From: Bradyrhizobium sp. Gha
GTDB lineage: Bacteria > Pseudomonadota > Alphaproteobacteria > Rhizobiales > Xanthobacteraceae
Direction of reading: 5' to 3'
DNA: 64,000 bases
Assembly: GCF_900113735.1 (NCBI RefSeq)
Contig: NZ_FOQM01000006.1
Coordinates: 180,870 to 244,869 of the forward strand
The position numbers and the translations under genes are program-made. Positions 54,329-63,261 of this stretch are shown here, piece after piece. The notes beneath the pieces are model-generated. The model searched no databases. It had not been told where the DNA came from and was given only the letters and a program-made list of their open reading frames with translations. Every line of letters begins with the position of its first letter. Positions within the stretch are counted from its first letter, which is position 1.

Positions 54329-55639
54329 CTACGCCCCGTAGGTCGATCCCTTCGGCAGCGGAAACACGGGGTCTTGTGTGCGGATGTTGGTCGGCCACAC
54401 CACGGAGATGTGCTCGCCGGCATTCTGCATCACCACCGGTGTCGAACGTTCGTTCTGTCCAGAGAGCGGCGTGCCCGGCGGAAAGAATTTCACACCGTAG
54501 CCCTGGATGGTTCCGCCGGGCGGGATGTCGACGTCCAGCGCTGCCTTGCGAATGGCTTCCGGTTCGAAGCTGCCGTACTTCTCCTTGGCGACAGGCAGCA
54601 CGTTGTTCAGCAGCACCCAGGTCTGGTTGAAACCCATCGAACAGTGCGGCGGCACGTCGGTCGCGCCGGTCTTGGCCTGGTAGCGCGTCACCATTGTCTT
54701 GATCAGGTCGCCCATGCCCGGCGCAAGCTTCGATGGATCCAGCAGCTGTGCCGGCACCGGATCGATGTTGCAGAAATTGTCGATGTCGGGACCAAACGTC
54801 GCGCGCAGCTTGTCCAGCTGGCTGTAGCCGGCGCCGGCGCCGAACAGCATCTTGAACCGAAGCCCGCTTTCGCGCGCCTGGCGCAGGAAGAGCGTGATGT
54901 CGGGGTTGTAGCCGGCGTGCGAGATCACGTCGACCTTGGCGCGCTTGAGCTTGGTCACGAGCACCGAAAGATCGGGCGCTGAGGCCGAATAGCCTTCGCG
55001 CAGCGCCACCTGGATGCCGGCCTCCTTGGCATAGGCCTCGTCGGCGGCGGCGACACCGACCCCATAGGGGCCGTCCTCATGGATCAGTGCGACCTTGACG
55101 TCCTTCGGCTCCATGCCGAGCTTGCCCTTGGCGTGCTCGGCGAGAAAGCCTGCAAAGGCCTGGCCGTACTGGTCGGAGTGGATCTGCGCGCGAAAGACAT
55201 ATTGCAGGTTCTTGTCCTTGAACACGGCGGTCGACACTGCGGTCGTGATCCAGAGGATCTTCTTCTGCTGCTCGACCTTCGCCGCCATCGGTACGGCATG
55301 CGCGCTGGAATAGACGCCGTTGATGATGTCGATCTTCTCCTGGCTGATCAGGCGCTCGGCCTCGTTGATGGCGACGTCGGCCTTGCTCTGGGAGTCGGCG
55401 GGGACGGGCACGATCTTGGTCTTGCCGCCGATGCCGCCCTTCTCGTTGACGAGATCGATGGCGATCTGCGCGCCGACCGAGGAGGCGACCGAGCCGCCCG
55501 CGGCGAACGGTCCGGTGAGGTCGTAGATCAGTCCGATCCGCAAATTCTCGGCCTGCGCCTGGGCCCGGGTCCAATCGATGCTGAGTGTGGCGGCGGCAGC
55601 CGCCGTACCCTTCAGCAGCTGCCTGCGTGAAGTCGGCAT
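54329..55639 (-). CDS. Branched-chain amino acid-type ABC substrate-binding protein (Tat signal)
   Basis: 436 residues. The N-terminus TSRRQLLKGTAAAAATLS is a twin-arginine signal. The mature Leu/Ile/Val-type (peripla_BP_6) fold shows LRIGLIYDLTGPFAAGGSVA, LVNEKGGIGGKTKIVPVP and ISQEKIDIINGVYSSAHAVP. GGGAGGGAG lies ahead of ATG 55639. No Liv permease or ATPase is adjacent, so it may serve the liv cassette at 20566 or another one. The 55640-56084 gap upstream holds divergent promoters only. Confidence 0.9.
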   Translation of the reverse strand: MPTSRRQLLKGTAAAAATLSIDWTRAQAQAENLRIGLIYDLTGPFAAGGSVASSVGAQIAIDLVNEKGGIGGKTKIVPVPADSQSKADVAINEAERLISQEKIDIINGVYSSAHAVPMAAKVEQQKKILWITTAVSTAVFKDKNLQYVFRAQIHSDQYGQAFAGFLAEHAKGKLGMEPKDVKVALIHEDGPYGVGVAAADEAYAKEAGIQVALREGYSASAPDLSVLVTKLKRAKVDVISHAGYNPDITLFLRQARESGLRFKMLFGAGAGYSQLDKLRATFGPDIDNFCNIDPVPAQLLDPSKLAPGMGDLIKTMVTRYQAKTGATDVPPHCSMGFNQTWVLLNNVLPVAKEKYGSFEPEAIRKAALDVDIPPGGTIQGYGVKFFPPGTPLSGQNERSTPVVMQNAGEHISVVWPTNIRTQDPVFPLPKGSTYGA

Positions 55640-56084
55640 CCTATCTCTCCCTCCGCTCAGTCGTTTGCGACTGTTTTTCGTGAGTATTTGAAGGGCGTGC
55701 ATGAAAGTCAACATGCGCCGCACCAGGCAATTCGGACGCGCGGCCGACCACGATCGCGCCGGCATTTTTCCCTGAGTATCATTCTTTTTGCGCTGCGCCG
55801 GTCTTTGGTTCGCAATCATTCGATTGCACTGCATCGGGCCGGACGCGAACATCTGCTTGTCGCGCGTATATTTCGGCCTCGCCGCGGCGCCACATCGTCT
55901 CCCGCAATTGTGATGATTTTGCTTCACGCATTCGCGGCGGGACAGGACCCATGGCCGGCATCCGGCTTGTGCGCATCCGAGGTTGCGTGCCATCCTAGTG
56001 CGGTAAATTGCACGGGAAGCCCAATTCCCGGCTTGGCCATCGTGCCACGTTAAGGGTGGAAAACAAAAGCTCAGGAGAAGTGAT

Positions 56085-57215
56085 ATGGTATGGACGCTTC
56101 GTTTGACGGGGCTCGCTTGCGTTGGCCTGTTGCTGTCCTCGGTCAGCGCCCTCGCAGGGCCCAAGGTCGTTTCCGGACCGGGTGCCGATCCCGGGTGCTT
56201 CAAGCCATGGTCGTCCCAAACCAAGTTCTTCCAGTGGGACAAGAAGCCCGGTCCCTACAAGATCGCGCTCGTCAACGGCTTCGTCGGCAACACCTGGCGC
56301 ATCCAGATGGTGAAGACCGCAAAGGCCTTTGCCGCGCAGCCGGGCATCAAGGAGAACATCAAGGAGTTCAAGGTCGTCTCGACCGGCACCGATGTTGCAG
56401 CGCAACTCGGCGCGATGGAGGACTTCATCAATCAGGGCTTTGACGCCATCGTCACCATCGCGGTCGCTCCTGACGGCTTCGACCGCATCATCCGCCTCGC
56501 CGACAAGAACAATGTCGTCGTGGTGCCCTTCGACAACGTCCTCGACACCGACAAGGTGATGATGGTCAACGAGGACCAGAAGGAGATGGGCCGCATGTCG
56601 GCGAAGTGGCTGATGGATGAGAGCGGCAAGAAGAGCGGCGACATCCTCGAGGTCCGCGGCCTGCCGGGCAACTCGGTCGACCGTGACCGCCATCTCGGTT
56701 TCCGCGAAGTCATGGAAGCGCCGGGCAACAGCTTCAAGATCACGGAAGTGGTCGGCAATTGGGACACCGGCACGTCCCAGAAAGTGACCGCGGACGCGCT
56801 CGCGGTGCATGGCCATTTCGACGGCGTGTTCACGCAGGGCGGCTCCGATGGCACGGTCCAGGCGATGATGGCGGCTAAGCACCCCTTCGTTCCGATGTCG
56901 GGTGAGGGCGAGAACGAGTACCGCAAGCAGATCGCCGATCACGCCAAGGACGGGCTCAAAGGCATGTCCTACGGACAGTCTCCGGCGCTGGTCGCCATCG
57001 CCACCAAGGCGGCGATCTCCGCGTTGCAAGGCAATGTCATGCCGCAGCTGATCTCGATCCCGATCCCGGTCGCGACCTACAAGGACCTTAAGCCCGGCGT
57101 CAATTACTGGCCGGATCTCAACGCCAACTTCTTCGCGCCGAACCAGTTCACGCCCTGTGGCGTCAACTTCACGGCGCCGGAGATCATGTCGCAGAGCGAA
57201 AAGAACACCCAGTGA
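56085..57215 (+). CDS. Sugar ABC importer substrate-binding protein (RbsB-like)
   Basis: 376 residues. The signal peptide ends at SALAGP. The periplasmic ribose-type fold shows YKIALVNGFVGNTWRIQMVK, VSTGTDVAAQLGAMEDFINQ, IAVAPDGFDRIIRLADKNN and VRGLPGNSVDRDRHLGFREV. AGGAGAAG lies before the ATG. It delivers a monosaccharide or cyclitol to the transporter encoded next. Exact sugar unknown. Confidence 0.9.
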   Translation: MVWTLRLTGLACVGLLLSSVSALAGPKVVSGPGADPGCFKPWSSQTKFFQWDKKPGPYKIALVNGFVGNTWRIQMVKTAKAFAAQPGIKENIKEFKVVSTGTDVAAQLGAMEDFINQGFDAIVTIAVAPDGFDRIIRLADKNNVVVVPFDNVLDTDKVMMVNEDQKEMGRMSAKWLMDESGKKSGDILEVRGLPGNSVDRDRHLGFREVMEAPGNSFKITEVVGNWDTGTSQKVTADALAVHGHFDGVFTQGGSDGTVQAMMAAKHPFVPMSGEGENEYRKQIADHAKDGLKGMSYGQSPALVAIATKAAISALQGNVMPQLISIPIPVATYKDLKPGVNYWPDLNANFFAPNQFTPCGVNFTAPEIMSQSEKNTQ

Positions 57216-57278
57216 GCCGACCTCTGATGTCACGGTTGCGGCCCGGCCTTTGCCGGGCCGCCGCTGCGTGAGCCCGTC

Positions 57279-58826
57279 ATGCCAGACGCGATCCCGAGTC
57301 AATCTGCCTTCCTCACCCTGTCCGGAATTTCCAAGCGTTACGCCGGCGTGCGCGCGCTCGAAGGCGTCGACTTCGCCTGCGAGCGCGGCAAGATCCACGC
57401 GGTGCTTGGCGAGAATGGCGCCGGCAAGTCGACGCTGATCAAGATCATCGCCGGCGTGGTCCAGCCCGATACGGGCACCATGCGGCTGGATGGTCGCGAT
57501 GTCAGCTTCGCGACGCCGTCGGCGGCCAATGCAGCCGGCGTCGTCTGCATTTTTCAGGAATTGTCGCTGATGCCCGACCTCTCGGTCGCGGACAACATCT
57601 CGATCGCGTCGCCGCCGCGCCGCTTCGGTCTCATCGACGCACGGGCGCAGCGCCGCCGCGCCGAGCAGCTGCTGGCCGAGATCGGTTGCGAGGACGTCAA
57701 CCCCCTGATGCGCGTGCGCGACCTGCCGCTGTCGCGGCGGCAGGTGGTGGAGATCGCCAAGGCCCTCGGCAAGAAGCCACAGCTTTTGATCCTCGACGAA
57801 GCCACGTCGGCCCTCACCAGCGCGGATGTCGAGAAGGTGTACGCCATGCTGGCGCGGCTCAAGGCCGAGGGGGTCGCCATCCTCTACATCTCGCACCGGA
57901 TGCACGAGGTCGAGGCGCTTGCCGACCGCGCCTCCGTGTTCCGCAACGGACGCCATATCGAGACCTTCGACAAGGGCAAGCGCTCGACCGCCGATATCGT
58001 TCAGCTCATGATCGGGCGCGACATCGCGGCCCAATATCCGCCCAAGCCTGCGCGGGAAACGCCGAAGCCGGTGCTTGATATCGAGAATCTGAGCTGGGAC
58101 CGGCACCTCCATCAGATCTCGCTTCGCGTCGGCGCCGGCGAGATCGTCGGCCTCGGCGGGCTCGATGGCCAGGGACAGAAATCGCTGCTGCTGGCGCTGT
58201 TCGGCGTGCTGCGCGGTGTCTCAGGCCAAATCACCGTCGAAGGCCGCGAGGTGCGTCCAGCGTCCCCGGCCGCGGCGAAATCGGTCGGTATCGCGCTGGT
58301 GCCGGAGGATCGCAAGACCGAAGGCCTGATGTTGCCGATGTCGATCGCCGACAATCTGGTGATCGCCTCGCTCGACGCGATCTCGAAGGGACCTCTGGTC
58401 GACCGCGCGCGCGAGAACGAGGCGATCAAGCGCGCCATCGCGCGGCTGCAAATCAAGATCGGCGCGCCGGGCGATGCGGTATCCACGCTGTCAGGCGGTA
58501 ACCAGCAGAAGGTCGTTCTCGCCAAATGGCTGATGACCGACCCCAAGCTCATTCTGCTCAACGACCCCACCCGCGGCATCGACGTCGGCACCAAGCAGGA
58601 GCTTTACCGGCTGATGCGCGAGCTCGCCGACCAGGGCGCCGCCATCCTGTTCTACTCGACCGACTATGATGAACTCATTGGCTGCTGCAACCGGGTGGCG
58701 ATCATGTATGACGGTCGCATCGTGCGCGAGCTTGAAGGCGACGACCTCACCGAGACCAATATCATCGCGAGCGCGCTGAATATCGACGGCGCGACGCCGG
58801 AGAGCTCCGGAGCCGCCCATGCTTGA
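57279..58826 (+). CDS. Sugar ABC importer ATPase with two nucleotide-binding domains (RbsA/MglA-like)
   Basis: 515 residues with duplicated ABC domains. Domain 1 has Walker A GENGAGKSTLIKIIAG near residue 47, a degenerate signature LPLSRRQVVEIAKAL and Walker B LLILDEATSALT. Domain 2 has a degenerate Walker A GLDGQGQKSLLLALFG and a canonical signature LSGGNQQKVVLAKWL, as is normal for CUT2 carbohydrate importers. It overlaps the first permease by eight bases. Confidence 0.93.
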   Translation: MPDAIPSQSAFLTLSGISKRYAGVRALEGVDFACERGKIHAVLGENGAGKSTLIKIIAGVVQPDTGTMRLDGRDVSFATPSAANAAGVVCIFQELSLMPDLSVADNISIASPPRRFGLIDARAQRRRAEQLLAEIGCEDVNPLMRVRDLPLSRRQVVEIAKALGKKPQLLILDEATSALTSADVEKVYAMLARLKAEGVAILYISHRMHEVEALADRASVFRNGRHIETFDKGKRSTADIVQLMIGRDIAAQYPPKPARETPKPVLDIENLSWDRHLHQISLRVGAGEIVGLGGLDGQGQKSLLLALFGVLRGVSGQITVEGREVRPASPAAAKSVGIALVPEDRKTEGLMLPMSIADNLVIASLDAISKGPLVDRARENEAIKRAIARLQIKIGAPGDAVSTLSGGNQQKVVLAKWLMTDPKLILLNDPTRGIDVGTKQELYRLMRELADQGAAILFYSTDYDELIGCCNRVAIMYDGRIVRELEGDDLTETNIIASALNIDGATPESSGAAHA

Positions 58827-59931
58827 CGATGTCGCCATCCGGTTTCGCCAGAACATCGGCATCGTCACGGCCGTCCTGTTGTTCGCGGTCCTCTATCTGC
58901 TCTACAATTTCGCTCACCCCAAGGGTTTCTCGTCGGCGGTTCTGGTGCAGAACGGCGACGAGATCTTTGCGCTCGCCATGCTGGCTATGGCCCAGACCGT
59001 GCCGGTGCTGGCATCGGGGCTGGATCTCTCCGTGGGCGCCGTCATGACCATGGTGGGCTGTTTCGCGAGCTATCTGCTCACCGGCGTGGCGGACGGCACC
59101 CCGCTGCATCTCGAGATCTTCGGCCTGCATCTCGGTCTGGGGACGTTTCCCGGCGGCGTCAGCGGTATCCTGCTTGGCATCGCTGTGTGTCTTGCCATTG
59201 GCACGCTGGCCGGTTTCATCAATGGCTGCATCGTCGTCTATGGACGCATCCAGCCGATCATCGCGACGCTCGCGACCGGCGCTGTTTATATCGGCATCGC
59301 GCTGTTCCTGCGGCCGACGCCGGGCGGCAAGATCGACGAGGATCTCAACTGGGCGATGACCAATTCGCTCGGAGATTTCGCGGCGACGGTCCACATCTTC
59401 GATGACGGCGCGGCAAGCTGGTTTGCGCCGGTCGCCTGGATTCCGGTGCCCTTCGTGCTGCTGATCCTGATCGCGCTACTGGTCTGGGTGCCGTTCCGCC
59501 GCTCCGTGCTTGGCCGCGCCGTCTATGCGGTCGGCTCGGCCGAAGGCGCCGCCTACATGTCGGGCCTGCCGATCGACCGCGCCAAGATCGCGGCCTTCAC
59601 GCTCGCCGGTTTCTTCGCCGGCTGCGGCGGCCTGTTCCTCGCCATCCAGACCTCCTCGGGCAATGCCGACATCCCGCAAGCCGGCGCCTACACGCTCAAC
59701 TCGATCGCCTCCGTCGTGATCGGCGGCACGTCGCTGCTGGGCGGGACCGGCAGCGCGATCGGCTCGATCTTCGGCGCCATGGTGCTGCGCGTCATCTCGT
59801 TCTTCTTCCGCATCTTCGACATCGCGCCGCTGCTGCAACCACTGTTCGAGGGCCTGATCCTGCTGGCGGCGGTCAGCATCGGCGCGCTCGGGGTCCTGCG
59901 CGTCAAGAATACGTTGGAGCTGTTTCGATGA
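58819..59931 (+). CDS. Sugar ABC importer permease 1 (RbsC-like)
   Basis: 370 residues with about nine membrane helices. ALAMLAMAQTVPVLASGLDL and SVGAVMTMVGCFASYLL are the RbsC-family entry, and YAVGSAEGAAYMSGLPIDRA is the conserved coupling motif. It pairs with the second permease encoded next (four-base overlap). Use of two different permeases is common in CUT2 systems. Confidence 0.9.
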   Translation: MLDDVAIRFRQNIGIVTAVLLFAVLYLLYNFAHPKGFSSAVLVQNGDEIFALAMLAMAQTVPVLASGLDLSVGAVMTMVGCFASYLLTGVADGTPLHLEIFGLHLGLGTFPGGVSGILLGIAVCLAIGTLAGFINGCIVVYGRIQPIIATLATGAVYIGIALFLRPTPGGKIDEDLNWAMTNSLGDFAATVHIFDDGAASWFAPVAWIPVPFVLLILIALLVWVPFRRSVLGRAVYAVGSAEGAAYMSGLPIDRAKIAAFTLAGFFAGCGGLFLAIQTSSGNADIPQAGAYTLNSIASVVIGGTSLLGGTGSAIGSIFGAMVLRVISFFFRIFDIAPLLQPLFEGLILLAAVSIGALGVLRVKNTLELFR

Positions 59932-60887
59932 GTTCGGCCTCTCTCAGTCTCTCACGCGACGACCGGCCGATCCTGATCGCGGCCCTGTTCATCCTCGTCA
60001 TCCTGGTTGCCGGCACGGTCTATACCTTTGCCCGCTTCGGCAGCGCACCGTTGTTGTCGCCGACCTATTTGCTGCAGCAGCTTCAGATCGGCGCCTTCCT
60101 CGGCATCGTCGCCGCCGGGATGATGATGGTGATCCTGATCGCGCAGATCGATCTGTCGGTGCCCTGGACGCTCGCCGCGGCCGCCATGATGGCGACGTCG
60201 ATCGGCGGACCGCTCGCCATTCCGGTCGGGCTCGGCATCGGCCTTCTGGTCGGTCTGATCAACGGCATCGGAGTTGCGTATCTGCGCGTGCCCTCGATGA
60301 TCTTCACCCTCGGCGTCAACGCGGTGATGCGCGGCCTGATGGTGGCCCACACGGGCGGTTATGCGCCGCAGACCGCCGCCACCGATCTGATGCGGATGCT
60401 CGCCGGCGATCGCACGCTCGGCATTCCCAACGCCCTGTTCGTCTGGGCCGCCGTGTCGGTGCTTGTCACGATCGTGCTCCAGCGCACGGCGCTCGGCCGT
60501 TACGTCTACGCCATCGGCAACAAGGAGGCGGCTGCGTATCTCGCCGGCGTCGATACCCGCCGCATCACCGTGATCTGCTTCGTCCTCTGCGGCGTCGCCG
60601 CCGCGCTCGCCGGCGTGCTGCTCGCCGGCTACTCCACCAAGGCCTATCAGGGCATGGGAGATGCCTATCTGCTGCCGTCGATCGCGGCGGTGGTGATCGG
60701 CGGCACCAATATCCTCGGCGGCCGGGGCCGCTATCTCGGCACGCTGATCGGCGTCGTGCTGATCGTGCTGCTCAACAGCGTGCTGTCGATCATGGACATG
60801 CCGGAGGCCGGCCGCCAGGTGATCTACGGCCTCGTCATCATCTTCATGCTGCTGGTCTACGGCCGCGGTGAGCGCGTTACGAGTTGA
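59928..60887 (+). CDS. Sugar ABC importer permease 2 (RbsC-like)
   Basis: 319 residues. IVAAGMMMVILIAQIDLSVP and YAIGNKEAAAYLAGVDTRRI are the RbsC markers. The start overlaps the stop of permease 1 (ATGA), so the operon is SBP-ATPase-permease-permease. It converges on the SMP-30 lactonase gene, 21 bases between stops. Confidence 0.9.
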   Translation: MSSASLSLSRDDRPILIAALFILVILVAGTVYTFARFGSAPLLSPTYLLQQLQIGAFLGIVAAGMMMVILIAQIDLSVPWTLAAAAMMATSIGGPLAIPVGLGIGLLVGLINGIGVAYLRVPSMIFTLGVNAVMRGLMVAHTGGYAPQTAATDLMRMLAGDRTLGIPNALFVWAAVSVLVTIVLQRTALGRYVYAIGNKEAAAYLAGVDTRRITVICFVLCGVAAALAGVLLAGYSTKAYQGMGDAYLLPSIAAVVIGGTNILGGRGRYLGTLIGVVLIVLLNSVLSIMDMPEAGRQVIYGLVIIFMLLVYGRGERVTS

Positions 60888-60908
60888 CGCGCCACCGCGA
60901 GCACGTCC

Positions 60909-61808
60909 TTAAACCGCCGCACGCGTGTTGAGATAGATCGAATACAGCGAGGTCTGTCCGCAGATGTAGAGGCGGTTGCGGCGCGGGCCGCCGAAGCAGA
61001 CGTTGGCGACGATCTCGCCGATCGGGACCGTGCCGAGATGGGCGCCGTCGGGCGCATAGCAGAACACGCTGCGGCCCGCCGAGGTCCAGATATTGCCGTG
61101 GATGTCGACGCGGAAGCCGTCATAGAGCCCGTCCGGGCAAGTGGCGAACAGCGAGGCTTCCCCGACGGTCTGTCCTTTCACCTCGTAAGACCAGATCGTC
61201 GGCGGCAGACCGCGCACATGCGTTGCGCCGGTGTCGGCGACGTAGAGCCTGGTTTCATCAGGCGAGAAGGCGAGCCCGTTGGGCTGCACCCGGTCGGAGA
61301 CGACGCGCGTGATGGCGCCGGAGACGCCGTCGATCCGGTAGACGTTGGAGGCACCGATCTCGGACGGGCTTTGCTGCCCCTCATAGTCGCTGTCGATGCC
61401 GTAGGTCGGATCGGAGAACCAGATCGAATTGTCCGATTTGACCACGGCATCATTGGGCGAATTCAGCCGGCGGCCCTCGAACGCGTCGGCCAGCACGGTG
61501 ATCGAGCCGTCGTGCTCGGTCCGACTGACGCGCCGCATGAAGTGTTCACAACTGACCAGCCGTCCTTGTCGATCGGTGGTGTTGCCGTTGGAATTGAAGC
61601 TCGGCGCGCGGAACACCGACACGGAGCCGTCGGTCTCGTCGAAGCGCATCATCCGGTTGTTCGGAATGTCGGACCAGATCAGGTAGCGCCCAGCCGGAAA
61701 GTAGGCGGGGCCTTCGGCCCAGCGGCAACCGGTGAAAAGCTTTTCGAGATTGACATGGCCGATGACCAGCCGCTCGAAGCGAGGATCGTGGGCGACATAG
61801 GGGAGCAT
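60909..61808 (-). CDS. SMP-30/gluconolactonase-family sugar lactonase
   Basis: 299 residues forming a six-bladed beta-propeller. Metal/active-site features are Glu in CRWAEGPAYFP, Asn in LNSPNDAVVKSDNSIWFSDP, and Asn/Asp in QPNGLAFSPDETRLYVADTG. It hydrolyses aldonolactones to aldonic acids. No signal peptide, so it is cytosolic. It faces the sugar importer, which suggests a sugar that is oxidised to a lactone after uptake, though the dehydrogenase is not adjacent. Confidence 0.9.
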   Translation of the reverse strand: MLPYVAHDPRFERLVIGHVNLEKLFTGCRWAEGPAYFPAGRYLIWSDIPNNRMMRFDETDGSVSVFRAPSFNSNGNTTDRQGRLVSCEHFMRRVSRTEHDGSITVLADAFEGRRLNSPNDAVVKSDNSIWFSDPTYGIDSDYEGQQSPSEIGASNVYRIDGVSGAITRVVSDRVQPNGLAFSPDETRLYVADTGATHVRGLPPTIWSYEVKGQTVGEASLFATCPDGLYDGFRVDIHGNIWTSAGRSVFCYAPDGAHLGTVPIGEIVANVCFGGPRRNRLYICGQTSLYSIYLNTRAAV

Positions 61809-61913
61809 GCGTCCTCCGTGATGGCCGCAGATTCTTGAAAGCCGCCTGCGTGCCGGTCCTTACTTTGATCGACCTTGCCGAATTTGCAAGAGTGCTCGGC
61901 TAAGCGTGCAAAA

Positions 61914-61940
61914 CGAAATGCCCGGGCCAGGCCCGGGCAT
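61914..61940 (-). terminator. Terminator downstream of the Liv-type binding protein
   Basis: ATGCCCGGG (61918-61926) and CCCGGGCAT (61932-61940) form a perfect 9-bp stem with a five-base loop. On the minus strand it is followed by TTCGTTTTG. It lies 31 bases after the stop of the gene at 61971. Confidence 0.75.
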
Positions 61941-61970
61941 CCCTCGCTTGCGGAGCCGCCCTTCCGCTGC

Positions 61971-63209
61971 TTATTGCGACAGCTTCACGAAGTTCGGAAA
62001 CTTCAGCTTGCCTTCCGCGATCTTCTCGGGCCAGACCACGACCTGCTTCTCGTCCTGCCACTGGAACACGAGGCCGGTCACTGCGCCCGGACCGGACTTG
62101 ATGCCGTGGGTGAATTCGTCGTCCTTGCCGTAGAACTGGATCTGGCCGATCGTGCCCTCGAAATTGGTCTTCTCCATCTCCGCGACCATCTTGTCCGGAT
62201 CGGTCGAGCCGGCGCGCTTGATGGCGTCGGTGATGATGTAGACGTCGTCATAGGCGGTGTAGCCGGTATAGGCCGGCGGCGTGCCGAACTTGGCCTTGAA
62301 GGCGGCGGCGAACGGTTTCGTCTTGGAGGTGACGGCAACATCGGGCGTTGCGACTGCCAGCGACGGCACGCCGTCGGCCGCGCCATTGGTGTCCTTCCAG
62401 AAGGTCGGGCTCAGCGCCTGCGCGCTGATGCCGAACATCGGGATCGGCACCTGCTGGTTCTTCCACTGCACCGTCGGCTGCACGCCGACATGCGAGATGC
62501 CCGTCACGATCACGTCGGGCTTCTTGGCCTCCATGTTGTTGAAGATCGGCGTGAAGTCGGTGGTATCTGGCGAGAAGCGCACGTGCTCGACGACCTTCAA
62601 GCCCGCCTTGGGCAGGCAGGCCTCGTAGCCGACATCGAGCGGCTTGGTCCAGGCGGCGTCCTCGCTCATGATCGCGACCGTCTTCATGTGCATCTTGTCG
62701 ACGAGCAGGTCCTTGGCGGCGTCGCAGACGAGCTGCGCTTGCGCGGCCGAGGTCAGGTAGCCGTGGAAGGTGTACTTGTTCTTCTCGTAGTCGTTGTGAA
62801 CAGCCTTGGTGATCTCGTTCGAGGCGGCGCCCGGCGTGATCAGCGGCATCTTCAGCCGCGCGGCCCAGGGCTCCAGCGCCAGCACGACTTCGGAAATGTA
62901 GCTCGCGATCACCGCCGAGACCTTGTCCTCGCTCACCGCGCGCTGGAACGCGCGGACCGAGTCGGCCGAAGAACTCTTGTTGTCGTAGGTGACGATCTCG
63001 ACCTTGCGGCCGAGAATGCCGCCCTTGGCGTTGATCTCGTCGGCGGCGATCTGTGCGCCGCCCGGCGTCGCAGCCCCCGCGATCGACTGCACCTCGGCGA
63101 TGACGCCGATCTTGATCGGATCGTTCGACTCCGCGTAGGCGGGAGCGGCGAGGCACAGCGCCAGCGCGGAGGTGAGGAGGGCAGAACCCAGAGCCGTCGA
63201 TGATCGCAT
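61971..63209 (-). CDS. Branched-chain amino acid-type ABC substrate-binding protein
   Basis: 412 residues. The signal peptide (ending AAPAYAES) is followed by a peripla_BP_6 fold: IKIGVIAEVQSIAGAATPGG, INAKGGILGRKVEIVTYDNK and VIASYISEVVLALEPWAARL. ATG 63209 is used; upstream in-frame codons are not coding. It lies 52 bases after the LivF-like ATPase on the same strand and is therefore its likely receptor. Ligand unknown. Confidence 0.92.
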   Translation of the reverse strand: MRSSTALGSALLTSALALCLAAPAYAESNDPIKIGVIAEVQSIAGAATPGGAQIAADEINAKGGILGRKVEIVTYDNKSSSADSVRAFQRAVSEDKVSAVIASYISEVVLALEPWAARLKMPLITPGAASNEITKAVHNDYEKNKYTFHGYLTSAAQAQLVCDAAKDLLVDKMHMKTVAIMSEDAAWTKPLDVGYEACLPKAGLKVVEHVRFSPDTTDFTPIFNNMEAKKPDVIVTGISHVGVQPTVQWKNQQVPIPMFGISAQALSPTFWKDTNGAADGVPSLAVATPDVAVTSKTKPFAAAFKAKFGTPPAYTGYTAYDDVYIITDAIKRAGSTDPDKMVAEMEKTNFEGTIGQIQFYGKDDEFTHGIKSGPGAVTGLVFQWQDEKQVVVWPEKIAEGKLKFPNFVKLSQ

Positions 63210-63261
63210 GGTCGTTTCCCTTTCTTTGTTTTCCTGCGTTTTTCTGTTGTTGATACGCGAA

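Noticed and set aside
55995..58112. A 705-codon open frame antisense to the sugar importer genes
   Set aside because: Mirror image of RbsB/RbsA-like coding sequence; repetitive HD/RR content and no family match.
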